Made by a program: the position numbers and the translations under genes
Notes under the pieces: model-generated
Told to the model about the DNA's origin: nothing
Seen by the model: only the letters and a program-made list of their open reading frames with translations
The model's database searches: none
Part shown: in pieces, positions 43,681 through 52,564 of the stretch
Layout: each line of letters starts with the position of its first letter
Position numbering within the stretch: the first letter of the stretch is position 1
Source of the DNA: Spirochaeta isovalerica
GTDB lineage: Bacteria; Spirochaetota; Spirochaetia; DSM-2461
Length of the DNA: 64,000 nucleotides
Direction of reading: 5' to 3'
Assembly: GCF_014207565.1 (NCBI RefSeq)
Contig: NZ_JACHGJ010000010.1
Span: 1-64,000 of the forward strand

Positions 43681-44625
43681 CTATCTTGCAGCTTTGTAGG
43701 CATCGTAATCGAACTGAACCATAGCATTGAATTCATCCCGGGTTTTGTGAACCAGCAAATTCCCCTGGGGTTCATATGTAGCTTTCCATTCCGGATCGTT
43801 GGTTACTTTTTCAAAGATGTCATCATACCAGGCGATAATGGCATCGTCAGTTCCTCTCTTTACGGCAAAACCTCTCCACATAATTTCATTCTCGAGTCCG
43901 TCAACTCCCAGCTCCTTAAAAGTCGGCACATCGGGGAACTGGGGAAGTCTCTCTTCCGCGCAGATCGCTGCAACCGAGTAATCGGGGTTGGCCAGTGTTT
44001 CTCCGGGGTTTCCTACATAAACAGCTCCCTGTTTACCGAGAAGTCCTGCAAGAGCTTTGCCTCCGCTGTCAAAGGGAACCCATTTGGCTCCAATTCCGGA
44101 CGCTTTCCAGATATTCTGTGCTGTAACGTGATCGAGACCGCCGGCCGCGGGACCGAGCCAGAGCTGATTTCCGCCCTTGGCTTCCGCATCGGCTACGACA
44201 TCATCCCAGGTGACTATATCTGATTTATTATTGGTGATGACGCATTCAGGGTCGATCTGCATCAGGGAGATCCAGTCGAAAACCATGGGGTCCAGTTCGG
44301 AATCAGTTGTAACCAGTTTAGAGATATTTGATTTTGTCATATACATCAGGGTGTAGCCATCGGCTTTTCCCGCCGCAACATATTCCATAGCGACGATTCC
44401 GCCGGCACCGGCTTTATTTTCCACGACGAAAGTGGCATCGGTATATTTTGAAGCGATATCGGTGAATTTCCTAGCCAGAATATCACCGGCACCTCCCGGT
44501 GCGAGATAGACAACGACTTTAATAGGTTTTGTAGGAAAGCTTGCCTGACCATCCTGCTGACCTTCTGCAAAGACAGAAAGCGCCAGGAAAGAAGTCAGCA
44601 ATAGAAAACTAACAACTTTTTTCAT
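43681..44625 (-). CDS. tctC: Tripartite tricarboxylate transporter substrate-binding protein
   Basis: The 314-residue protein starts at ATG 44625 after AAGGAG and has a signal peptide (KKVVSFLLLTSFLALSVFAEG). The mature part has the TctC/Bug pattern FPTKPIKVVVYLAPGGAGDILARKF and NKAGAGGIVAMEYVAAGKADGYTLM, which bind the carboxylate end of the ligand. It is first in the operon. No two-component tctDE genes are near; the upstream gap shares its promoter zone with the divergent exopolyphosphatase gene. Confidence 0.93.
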   Translation of the reverse strand: MKKVVSFLLLTSFLALSVFAEGQQDGQASFPTKPIKVVVYLAPGGAGDILARKFTDIASKYTDATFVVENKAGAGGIVAMEYVAAGKADGYTLMYMTKSNISKLVTTDSELDPMVFDWISLMQIDPECVITNNKSDIVTWDDVVADAEAKGGNQLWLGPAAGGLDHVTAQNIWKASGIGAKWVPFDSGGKALAGLLGKQGAVYVGNPGETLANPDYSVAAICAEERLPQFPDVPTFKELGVDGLENEIMWRGFAVKRGTDDAIIAWYDDIFEKVTNDPEWKATYEPQGNLLVHKTRDEFNAMVQFDYDAYKAAR

Positions 44626-44821
44626 TTTTTCTCCTTGTGTAAGCAAAGTCCTGAATACAGTATAATATCTGAAACGTTTTTTTGCTTTTTAAAAATATAA
44701 TGAATGTTTCACTGCATAAAGTACAATTAAAATTACTTATAGCTAGCATAGAAATGTTTGATGGTTATTCCTCTTTTAAGATTTGTTAAATGATTCAATA
44801 ATATTTCTGGAGGATTAAATA

Positions 44822-45910
44822 ATGAGTAATAATTTTAAAACATACCTTAAAAACATTAAAAATGACCTATCCTATGATAAGCCGATGACTGTTGTCGTCG
44901 GTAACGAAGCCGCAGACCTCGATTCCATGGCTACTGCTGTTTTGTATGCCTACTATCTTAAAAGCCTGGATGGGGCGGTTAATTCCGTCCCTCTGATCAA
45001 TATCCCCAGGGCCGATTTCAAGTTGAGGACTGAAGCGGTATATCTTTTCGACGCAGCGGGCATTGATAGCGATGAACTGATTTTTGCGGAAGACCTCGAT
45101 TTGAAACGATTGAATGACAAAGATCTCTTAAGCCTCATTCTCGTCGACCACAACAAGCTATCAACTGCACACAGTGAGTTTTTAAATTGCATAACAGGAA
45201 TACTCGATCATCACGCAGATGAGAAACAGTACCCTGAGGGAATCTTTACTGATATCAGACCGGTCGGTTCCGCTTCCACTCTTGTAGGTGAGCTTTTTAT
45301 TAAAAATGCGGAAGAAACAGTTTCCGGTCCCGTCGGGACGCTTATCCTGGGAACAATATTGCTCGATACTGTCAATCTCGACCCCGATGCGGGCAGGGTC
45401 ACCGATGCCGACAGTGCCGTTGCGGAAAAGATCATGGCGATAACGGGACTCGACAGAAAAGAGCTTTTTGACAAACTTCAGTTTGAAAAATTCAATGTTT
45501 CATCTCTGGGCTCCTACGATCTTCTCAGAAAAGACTACAAAGAGTGGCAGATGGGATCCGTCAAATGCGGAATCGGTTCTGTCCTGCTTCCTGTAGAAGA
45601 CTGGATTGCCAAGGATCCCGGGATTGTTTCAGCTTGCGAAAAGTATCTGAAAGAGAGAGAGCTTGATGTTCTCTTTGCTATGAATGCCTTCACCAATCCC
45701 GAGTTCACACGGCAGATCGTTGTTTATATTCCCGATGAAGATCTGAGAAGAAAAACAATAGATTTTCTGGAAGCTTCTGATCTCGGCCTGTCAGAAATTG
45801 ACAGCACTTCTGTTGAAGGGAGCGAAAAATGCGCTTTTTACAACCAGGCGAATCTTGGAATCTCGCGGAAGAAGCTGCAGCCGATAATCAAAGATTTTTT
45901 TGAAAAATAA
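44822..45910 (+). CDS. DHH-family exopolyphosphatase, PPX1/prune-like
   Basis: The 362-residue protein has the DHH layout: GNEAADLDSMATA (residues 27-39), a metal aspartate in LVDHNKLS, DHHADE, and the DHHA2 domain in the C-terminal third. The motif GNExADLDS is typical of yeast PPX1 and prune rather than of family II pyrophosphatases (GHKNPDTDS). It probably trims polyphosphate to Pi, opposing Ppk1. PPi or short-chain specificity is also possible. GGAGG precedes the ATG. Confidence 0.83.
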   Translation: MSNNFKTYLKNIKNDLSYDKPMTVVVGNEAADLDSMATAVLYAYYLKSLDGAVNSVPLINIPRADFKLRTEAVYLFDAAGIDSDELIFAEDLDLKRLNDKDLLSLILVDHNKLSTAHSEFLNCITGILDHHADEKQYPEGIFTDIRPVGSASTLVGELFIKNAEETVSGPVGTLILGTILLDTVNLDPDAGRVTDADSAVAEKIMAITGLDRKELFDKLQFEKFNVSSLGSYDLLRKDYKEWQMGSVKCGIGSVLLPVEDWIAKDPGIVSACEKYLKERELDVLFAMNAFTNPEFTRQIVVYIPDEDLRRKTIDFLEASDLGLSEIDSTSVEGSEKCAFYNQANLGISRKKLQPIIKDFFEK

Positions 45911-45917
45911 AATATGA

Positions 45918-45949
45918 GAGCAGTATCCATCGGGTGCTGCTCTTTTTTT
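45918..45949 (+). terminator. Intrinsic terminator after the exopolyphosphatase gene
   Basis: Stem GAGCAG / CTGCTC around a 13-base loop, followed by seven T. Confidence 0.8.
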
Positions 45950-45955
45950 ATGAGT

Positions 45956-46870
45956 TTATCCTGATATGAAATTATCCTGTTCATCAATGTTAAAAATAAA
46001 ATCATGGAAAGCCTTTGAGGCGGGATTCAATTCTTTTGTTTTATTGTAGGCCAGCTGGATATAGCTGTAAAATGGTATTCCCTCCAGTTCGAGAGGGCAG
46101 ATCAATTGAGATTCAACTTCCTTTTTGATTTCGAGAGAACTGAAAAATGCAATTCCGAGATTCTTTTCAACCATTGTTTTCATCATAGATTTATTTTCGA
46201 TCTCATATTCGATATTCAAGGGAAGAGACAGGCGGTTGTACAAGTCGATAATAGCCTGATGAGTTACTGTATCCTTGGGGGATACGATCAGAGGGTTTTG
46301 TGAAAGGTCTTTCACTCCAATGCTCTTTTTGCGGGCCAGAGGATTGTCATAGCTGACTCCGACTACATATTTATCCCGGTAGAGAACCTCTGCTCCTATA
46401 ATGGACGTGTTGATGTTTTCTTCACTGCTGACAATGAGCCCGAGGTCGAATTTTTTCAATTTCAGCAAGTCGAGGACTCCAGCGGATTTTTTCTCTCTGA
46501 TGGATATATGAATGTCGGGATAAATCTCTCTGAACCTCGACAGCGCTGCGGGAAGGAGGCGGGCTCCCGGTAATCCGCTGACTCCCAGTTTGATGGATCC
46601 CTGACCGGCTTCCTGTAAAAGGCTGATCGCATGAAGGGAATCATCATAAATATCGAGAAGCTTTTTTACGAATGGAATGAGCTTTTCTCCGGAATCTGTC
46701 AGTTCTATCTTCCTACCGTTTCTGTTGAACAGCTTTGTCTTGTATTCAAACTCCAGATCTTTAATCTGCGCGCTGACTGCCGGTTGGGTCAGATAGAGAA
46801 TTTCAGCCGCCCGGCTGAAATTGTTCAGTTGGGCAACAGTATAGAAAGTCTTTAGTTTATTCAGATCCAT
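45956..46870 (-). CDS. LysR-family transcriptional regulator
   Basis: The 304-residue protein has the N-terminal helix-turn-helix of LysR proteins (LKTFYTVAQLNNFSRAAEILYLTQPAVSAQIKDLE). A periplasmic-binding-like effector domain follows (SIKLGVSGLPGARLLPAALSRF). I prefer ATG 46870, preceded by GAGG, over a longer frame to 46957; it gives the usual family length. It is divergent to the PhoU-like/PiT operon, so it may control phosphate uptake, which would be unusual for LysR. The effector is unknown. Confidence 0.88.
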   Translation of the reverse strand: MDLNKLKTFYTVAQLNNFSRAAEILYLTQPAVSAQIKDLEFEYKTKLFNRNGRKIELTDSGEKLIPFVKKLLDIYDDSLHAISLLQEAGQGSIKLGVSGLPGARLLPAALSRFREIYPDIHISIREKKSAGVLDLLKLKKFDLGLIVSSEENINTSIIGAEVLYRDKYVVGVSYDNPLARKKSIGVKDLSQNPLIVSPKDTVTHQAIIDLYNRLSLPLNIEYEIENKSMMKTMVEKNLGIAFFSSLEIKKEVESQLICPLELEGIPFYSYIQLAYNKTKELNPASKAFHDFIFNIDEQDNFISG

Positions 46871-47000
46871 TCGACTAAGTCCTCGGGTTTTCGGGGATAA
46901 AATATGCTTATTGAATGGATAACTATATTTGATTAGACGAAAATATTCAAGAATCATATTATTTACTGAGCTGACATAATTTTAGATTCAGGAGAATGGA

Positions 47001-47645
47001 ATGCTATTTAACAGGGCTAAATCAGTCGAAGCCAATATAGAGAAATTTCTCGAAAATATACTTAAAGCGAGCTTGATTTTCGAGCAGGCAATAAAAGACT
47101 ACTTCGACGGCAATATGGAAAATTTTGATATGAGAAAAGAGGAGATCAGCAAGCTCGAGAGCGAAAGCGACAGTATCCGACGCGATATCAAGCACACTCT
47201 CTACAAAGAACTTCTGATTCCTGAATCGAGAGGAGATGTACTCGGACTGCTCGAATCTCTCGATGATGTTATTGATACCTCCCAGAATGTTCTTGTCAGA
47301 TTTTCCATAGAAAAACCAAAAGTCTGGAATCAGTTGAAAGATGATTTTATAGAACTCAGTGCCGTAGCGGCAAAATCTGTTGAGGAAATTGTAAGTGCAT
47401 CCAGAGCCTTTTTCCGGGAAACGACTAAAGTCCCCGAGCACCTTGTGAAAGTGCATTTTCACGAACACGAAGCCGACAAGATTGAGGTCAGAATCATGAA
47501 AAAAGCTTTTGACGGAGATTTTATCGAGAAATTCAGTGAGAAGGTCCACATGAGATACTTTGCCGAACGTATCTCCCTACTGGCTGATGAATCGGAGACT
47601 GTTGCTGATAAGCTCGATATCTATACTATTAAAAGATCGATTTAA
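47001..47645 (+). CDS. PhoU-like (DUF47) Pit accessory protein
   Basis: The 214-residue all-helical protein has the DUF47/PhoU-like pattern (ESESDSIRRDIKHTLYKELLIPESRGDVLGLLESLDDVID, and later HEHEADKIEVRIMKKAF). These acidic E/D-x3-D motifs bind metals in PhoU proteins. The gene normally precedes a PiT permease, as here (11 bases apart). It probably regulates the transporter. AGGAG precedes the ATG. Confidence 0.9.
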   Translation: MLFNRAKSVEANIEKFLENILKASLIFEQAIKDYFDGNMENFDMRKEEISKLESESDSIRRDIKHTLYKELLIPESRGDVLGLLESLDDVIDTSQNVLVRFSIEKPKVWNQLKDDFIELSAVAAKSVEEIVSASRAFFRETTKVPEHLVKVHFHEHEADKIEVRIMKKAFDGDFIEKFSEKVHMRYFAERISLLADESETVADKLDIYTIKRSI

Positions 47646-47656
47646 ACGGGAATTGT

Positions 47657-48709
47657 ATGATTACAATATTAATATTTTTATCAAGCGGTTTGTTTCTGGG
47701 GTGGTCCCTGGGAGCCAACGATGCCGCAAATGTCTGGGGTACCGCTGTCGGAACGCGAATGATCAAGTTCAAATCAGCGGCGCTCATCTGCAGTGTCTTT
47801 GTTATTCTGGGAGCTGTAATCAGTGGTGCGGGGGCATCCCACACACTTGGCAAACTCGGGGCGATAAATGAGTTGGCCGGAGCCTTTACGGTTGCCCTCT
47901 CGGCAGCACTTTCCGTATTCTGGATGACAAAAGCCGCTCTGCCCGTATCCACCTCTCAGGCAGTTGTCGGCGCTATAATCGGCTGGAATCTCTTTTCGCA
48001 GTCCGCTATCGATATGAAGGCTTTGACTAAAGTTATGGGGACCTGGGTTTTTTCTCCGGTTCTTTCCGCCATAGTCGCGGCTATTCTGTATTTTGCGGTT
48101 CTAGCTCTTCTCAAGGTCTGGAAAATCCATCTCATTCGGCTCGACGGTATAACCCGGGTAGCTCTTCTGGCAGCCGGTGCGTTCGGTTCCTACAGCCTCG
48201 GAGCAAATAATATAGCGAATGTTATGGGTGTTTTCGTAGAGAGCGCTTCAGAGCTTTTTACTTCATTCAATATCGGAAGTGTCTTTACGCTAACGGGGGT
48301 TCAGCAGCTCTTTTTTCTAGGTGGCGCCGCCATTGCCGTCGGAGTTTATACCTATTCCAAAAGGGTTATGATGACTGTAGGCTCAGGGATCTATCATCTG
48401 TCTCCCATAACGGCTTTCGTCGTTGTCCTGGCAAGTTCCATCGTTCTGTTTCTCTTTGCGTCGAAAGGGCTCAAAGAATTCCTTGTTTCCAATAATCTTC
48501 CCTCTTTCCCTCTGGTTCCGGTTTCCAGTTCCCAGTCAATTGTCGGGGCTGTCATCGGTGTTGGCCTGGCGAAAGGCGGAAGGAACCTTAATCTTAAAGT
48601 TCTCGGCCGGATCAGTCTCGGCTGGGTCGCAACACCGCTTATCGCCGCAGTCGTTGCATTTGTGGCTTTATTTATTGTTCAGAATGTTTTCGGGCAAATT
48701 GTTTTTTAA
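47657..48709 (+). CDS. pit: PiT-family inorganic phosphate transporter
   Basis: The 350-residue membrane protein has the two inverted repeats of the PiT family, each with a GAN-D/N-x-AN motif (LGANDAANVWGTAVG near residue 20; LGANNIANVMGVF near 190). The second signature PVSTSQAVVGAIIG is present too, along with the late VSSSQSIVGAVIGVGL. It carries Pi with protons or sodium at low affinity, possibly as metal phosphate. It is cotranscribed with the DUF47 gene and probably with the following unknown gene (27 bases). Confidence 0.95.
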   Translation: MITILIFLSSGLFLGWSLGANDAANVWGTAVGTRMIKFKSAALICSVFVILGAVISGAGASHTLGKLGAINELAGAFTVALSAALSVFWMTKAALPVSTSQAVVGAIIGWNLFSQSAIDMKALTKVMGTWVFSPVLSAIVAAILYFAVLALLKVWKIHLIRLDGITRVALLAAGAFGSYSLGANNIANVMGVFVESASELFTSFNIGSVFTLTGVQQLFFLGGAAIAVGVYTYSKRVMMTVGSGIYHLSPITAFVVVLASSIVLFLFASKGLKEFLVSNNLPSFPLVPVSSSQSIVGAVIGVGLAKGGRNLNLKVLGRISLGWVATPLIAAVVAFVALFIVQNVFGQIVF

Positions 48710-48736
48710 AACTTAAAATATACTTAAGGAGAAAGT

Positions 48737-49378
48737 ATGGCAAAATCAAATTTAGAAGTAGGCGCTATTTCGGATCCCCGCTTTGAATTCAGAACTTTTG
48801 GAAGAGAGTTTGATGAAGCAGCAAAAAGAATGGCAAGACTGTCCAATCCCGTTCCTGAAAAAGTATGGGAAAGACGATCAAAAGAGATTTACATTGTTTC
48901 TGCCACCAATGACAAAAACAACACAAAAATCCGTGACGGGAAAATGGATATTAAGACTTTTGTAACTGAGAAAGAGGGTCTGGAGCAGTGGAATCCCCTT
49001 ATGAAAGGTGAATTCCCGATTTCTAAAGATGTTCTTGAAAAAGAGGTTTTCCCGGCCTTTGCAGTGGAAATGCCCGCTTTGACTAAAGATACATATACGC
49101 TTGACGAATTTCTTGAAATGGTAAAAGCCAACAGTTCGCTGAAAGCTGTTTCCGTTGAAAAACAGAGATTCGGATATATGGTAAACGATACGATCTGCGA
49201 AGTCGCGAATGTCTGGATAAATGGAGCGAAACTGGTCAGCATCAATTCTGAATCGACAGTTCTTGCAGATATCCTTAAGACAATGAACGATGTGGGAATT
49301 GATCAGTATGAAAATATCAACTATCTGCAGGCTGTAAAGCGTGTTATAGGAATGATAGACAAGCCTTTTGCTACCTGA
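48737..49378 (+). CDS. Unknown protein, possible CYTH-like triphosphate-tunnel domain
   Basis: The 213-residue soluble protein is not firmly recognised. The order of motifs recalls CYTH proteins: EIYIVSATN, then NTKIRDGKMDIKTFV, GLEQWNPLMKGEFP, VEKQRFGYMVNDTICEVANVWING, and a final NINYLQAVKRVIG. The basic-acidic pairs (KIRDG, MDIK) would line the tunnel. CYTH enzymes act on triphosphates, PPPi, thiamine triphosphate or polyphosphate. Position after PiT fits a phosphate role. TTAAGGAG precedes the ATG. The fold assignment is inference. Confidence 0.55.
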   Translation: MAKSNLEVGAISDPRFEFRTFGREFDEAAKRMARLSNPVPEKVWERRSKEIYIVSATNDKNNTKIRDGKMDIKTFVTEKEGLEQWNPLMKGEFPISKDVLEKEVFPAFAVEMPALTKDTYTLDEFLEMVKANSSLKAVSVEKQRFGYMVNDTICEVANVWINGAKLVSINSESTVLADILKTMNDVGIDQYENINYLQAVKRVIGMIDKPFAT

Positions 49379-49462
49379 TCGGAATAACTTCTAATTTAAT
49401 TATTACACCGGTTTGGAACCTGTTTTTACTCAGTCTCAGGTTTTATTCTTGTAATTGTATTC

Positions 49463-49512
49463 GGATAAGTTGCGGTCTTTTGTAAACCCGGACCGCAACT
49501 TATCCTCTTTTT
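49463..49512 (+). terminator. Intrinsic terminator after the PiT operon
   Basis: A 15-base-pair perfect stem (49463-49477 with 49491-49505) around TTTTGTAAACCCG, followed by TCTTTTT. It overlaps the end of the convergent Na/Pi gene. Confidence 0.9.
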
Positions 49513-51157
49513 ATTTCATCCTTCTCAAAGTCTGGGCAATATTGAGACAGTAGTCTCCGATCCTTTCCATATGCCTGATAATATCTATGTAAAGGAGTTC
49601 TCCCTTAACATCGGCTCCGCCTTTGATTTGCTTTCTCGCTTCTTTACGAAGTTTGTTTCTGTAGCTGTCAATTTTATCTTCCAGATTATTTGCTTCCTCA
49701 AGCTCGTCAGCTGATAGGTGATTGTTAATATGCTCCTTGATAAACTGGAGGAATTGGTCAACCAGTTTTGAGTAGCTCATAACTTCATCTATGGCATTGT
49801 CGTGAAGGGGGATTTTTTTCTTGTATTTCTTTTGAGAAAGCATGATAAGACTGAAGCAACTGTCGCCGATGCTTTCCAGTTCCGAAACGATTCTGATCAT
49901 TGACGAAACCTGGTTTCTTCCGGTCTCATTGAGATTCTCTTTGGAACATTCCAGTAAAAAAGATGTAATTTTTTCCTGCATCTGGTCGGAGAAGTCTTCC
50001 TGATTACGAAGTTTTTCCACTTCGTCGCCCATTTTTTTATCCGGGTTGCTGAAGACATTGAGGTATGTTTTGAACATGTCTTCCACAAGCTCTGTCATAT
50101 GGCCGACTTCTTTTTGAACCTGAATCAAATTCAATTCCGGAGTATCCTGGATGATCGAGGAGAAGTAATCCAGATGGTATTCCTGAGGATCCTTGTCGGA
50201 TTCTTTTTCCGGTACCATCTTCTCGATAAGCCTGGCTATCTGAGGAACGAAACCGATAAATACGAAAGTATTGGTTATGTTGAATATGGTGTGGAACATT
50301 GCCAGCGTCGTTGTAATTTCATCACCCGGCACAATCCACTGGATCATTTTCAGGAAAGGCCTGAAGACAACGAGTATGACAAGAACCCCGAAGACATTGA
50401 ATAGCAGGTGCACTCTTGCCGCACGCTTTGCATTTGTCGTCGCGCCGATCGAAGCCAGATAGGCATCTATAGTCGTTCCGATATTGCTTCCCATAATCAT
50501 GGCCGCTGCCACATCAAGCCCTATCAGTCCCGATGCAGCCATGGTCAATACAATGGTCATGGACGCGCTGGAGGAGTGTACGATAATAGTGATGATCGCT
50601 CCGAAAATAACGAATAGGGCAATGGAGCCGAAACCGAAGTTGGTGTAGGGGGTTATGAAGTCGATAAGCGCCTGATTGTCGGAAGGCACAGACTTCTTCA
50701 GGAAATCCAGACCGATAAAGAGAATACCGAATCCGATAAGAAACTCACCCCAGTATCTCCTCGTCTCTTTTTTTGAGAAGTAGAGGGGAAGGCCGAAGGC
50801 AATAATTTCCAGTGCCAGAGCGGAAATCTTCAGTTTGAATCCCAATAGGGAAACAATCCACCCCGTAACGGTTGTACCGATATTGGCACCCATGATAACG
50901 CCGATTGATTGAGTCAGAGTCAGAAGGCCGGCGTTGACGAACCCGACAACCATAACCGTCGTAGCCGATGAGGACTGAACAATGGCCGTAATGAAAAAAC
51001 CGGTGAAAACAGCAACGAAGCGGTTGGCTGTTATCCGGTTCAGAACATTCTGCAGTCCTTCCCCGGCGGCTTTCTGAATTCCGTCACTCATAATCTTCAT
51101 TCCGAAGAGGAAGACACCCAGTGACCCGATAATTTCAAGAATGATTACTATAAACAT
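49511..51157 (-). CDS. Na/Pi cotransporter family protein with PhoU-like tail, paralogue 2
   Basis: The 548-residue protein has the same layout as the paralogue at 29960: QSSSATTVMV near residue 60, HSSSASMTIVLTMA near 190, and a PhoU-like C-terminal region (about 340-545). The start context GTTTAA has no strong Shine-Dalgarno. It stands alone between the PiT operon and the butyrate kinase gene. Two copies plus PiT suggest separate roles, such as uptake and sodium-driven efflux. Confidence 0.88.
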   Translation of the reverse strand: MFIVIILEIIGSLGVFLFGMKIMSDGIQKAAGEGLQNVLNRITANRFVAVFTGFFITAIVQSSSATTVMVVGFVNAGLLTLTQSIGVIMGANIGTTVTGWIVSLLGFKLKISALALEIIAFGLPLYFSKKETRRYWGEFLIGFGILFIGLDFLKKSVPSDNQALIDFITPYTNFGFGSIALFVIFGAIITIIVHSSSASMTIVLTMAASGLIGLDVAAAMIMGSNIGTTIDAYLASIGATTNAKRAARVHLLFNVFGVLVILVVFRPFLKMIQWIVPGDEITTTLAMFHTIFNITNTFVFIGFVPQIARLIEKMVPEKESDKDPQEYHLDYFSSIIQDTPELNLIQVQKEVGHMTELVEDMFKTYLNVFSNPDKKMGDEVEKLRNQEDFSDQMQEKITSFLLECSKENLNETGRNQVSSMIRIVSELESIGDSCFSLIMLSQKKYKKKIPLHDNAIDEVMSYSKLVDQFLQFIKEHINNHLSADELEEANNLEDKIDSYRNKLRKEARKQIKGGADVKGELLYIDIIRHMERIGDYCLNIAQTLRRMK

Positions 51158-51360
51158 TTAAACTCCATGGATTCTCTCATACCCAATTCACTTGATTAAC
51201 AGGGAATCTAAAGCAATTGCCGGTAGGAAAAATCGGAATAGTTTTTTACATTTGATAATTTCCGCAACAGACTAATGTTATCATTTAAACAGGTAAGTGT
51301 TAAAAATCAGTTAGATATAAGCAAAAGTTATCAAATGTATAACAGATGTTTATCAAAAAA

Positions 51361-51390
51361 ATAAAAAAAAGGCGACCCGTTGGCCGCCTT
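51361..51390 (-). terminator. Intrinsic terminator after butyrate kinase
   Basis: On the minus strand the stem AAGGCG / CGCCTT is followed by a long T run. Confidence 0.85.
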
Positions 51391-51411
51391 ATAAGTATCA
51401 TTTTTTGATAA

Positions 51412-52473
51412 TCAGTAGACGCCCGCTTCCTCTTTGCCTTCCAGTACTCTCAGAACGCCGCTGGTCATAGACAGCAGCTCATTTTCTCCCGGGAGTATAT
51501 GAAGCGGTGCGATAAATGAGACCCTTTCCCCGATCCTGTCGGTCACAAAGCTGTTATAGGCGACTCCGCCTGTAATCACGATGGCATCGACTTTTCCTTT
51601 CAGAACGGTGGCGCAGGCTCCGATTTCCTTGGATATCTGGTAAATCATGGCTTCGAGGACTTCTCTGGCTTTTTCATCGCCATCTTCAGCTGATTTCACT
51701 ATTGCCTGTACATCGGAAGTTCCCATGTAGGCAGTCAGTCCTCCCCGTCCCACGACTTTCTTTTTCATGTCATCTTCGCTGAATTTCCCGGAATATGACA
51801 TCTTTATAATCTCCAGGACAGGAAGCCCCCCGGATCTCTCCGGTGTGAAAGGCCCTTCTTCCAGGCCGTGATTGACATCGACAGCTCTGCCTTTCTCATG
51901 AGCCGCGATAGTCGCCCCGCCTCCGAGGTGGGCGATGATCATATTGATGTCTTCGTATTCCTTCCCCAGTTTCTCACAGACGGTTCTGGCTGAGGCTTTC
52001 TGGTTGAGGGCGTGGAAAACACTGACTCTTTTTATTTCCGGGTGGCCGGAATATCGGGCCAGAGGACCGAACTCATCAGTTGTAACCGGGTCGACTATAT
52101 AGGCTTCGACACCGGCCATCTTTGCGATTTCCTTAGCAATAAGAGCTCCCAGATTGGAGGCGTGAACACCGTATTTTGCACTTTTCAGATCGGAGATAAT
52201 AGCATCGTTGACTATGAATGTTCCCCCGTGCGTCGGTCTGAGCAATCCCCCTCTGCCGACAACGCCATCGAGATCTTTTACTTCGATTTTCTGTTCACTC
52301 ATCCAGTCCATAATGGCGGATTTTCTCATATCATACTGATCTGCGATGGTTTTGTATCGGGCTATTTCTTCCTGATCATGCCTGATGGTAATAGAGGATT
52401 TACACTCTCTATCTTCGAAATAACCGATTTTTGACGATGTGGAACCGGGGTTGATCGCAAGAATTTTTTTCAT
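51412..52473 (-). CDS. buk: Butyrate kinase (or branched-chain fatty acid kinase)
   Basis: The 353-residue protein belongs to the acetate kinase superfamily: INPGSTSSKIG (residues 6-16), VGRGGLLRPTHGGTFIVN, IIAHLGGGATIAAHEKGRAVDVNHG and ITGGVAYNSFVTDRIGE. Length and motifs fit butyrate kinase better than acetate kinase (about 400 residues). It makes ATP from butyryl phosphate. Butyryl-CoA phosphate transferase (ptb) is not adjacent. GGAG precedes the ATG, 91 bases after the ABC permease. Confidence 0.92.
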   Translation of the reverse strand: MKKILAINPGSTSSKIGYFEDRECKSSITIRHDQEEIARYKTIADQYDMRKSAIMDWMSEQKIEVKDLDGVVGRGGLLRPTHGGTFIVNDAIISDLKSAKYGVHASNLGALIAKEIAKMAGVEAYIVDPVTTDEFGPLARYSGHPEIKRVSVFHALNQKASARTVCEKLGKEYEDINMIIAHLGGGATIAAHEKGRAVDVNHGLEEGPFTPERSGGLPVLEIIKMSYSGKFSEDDMKKKVVGRGGLTAYMGTSDVQAIVKSAEDGDEKAREVLEAMIYQISKEIGACATVLKGKVDAIVITGGVAYNSFVTDRIGERVSFIAPLHILPGENELLSMTSGVLRVLEGKEEAGVY

Positions 52474-52564
52474 CTATAGTCTCCGTGTGTTTACGATATT
52501 CAGTTAATTACATATATAAAAATACTATATGATATTAAATGGCGCAAGAAAAATACGTAATTCT

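Noticed and set aside
44640-44700. cre-like element (TGAAACGTTTTTTT) before tctC
   Set aside because: Does not fit the CcpA consensus spacing; likely chance in AT-rich DNA.
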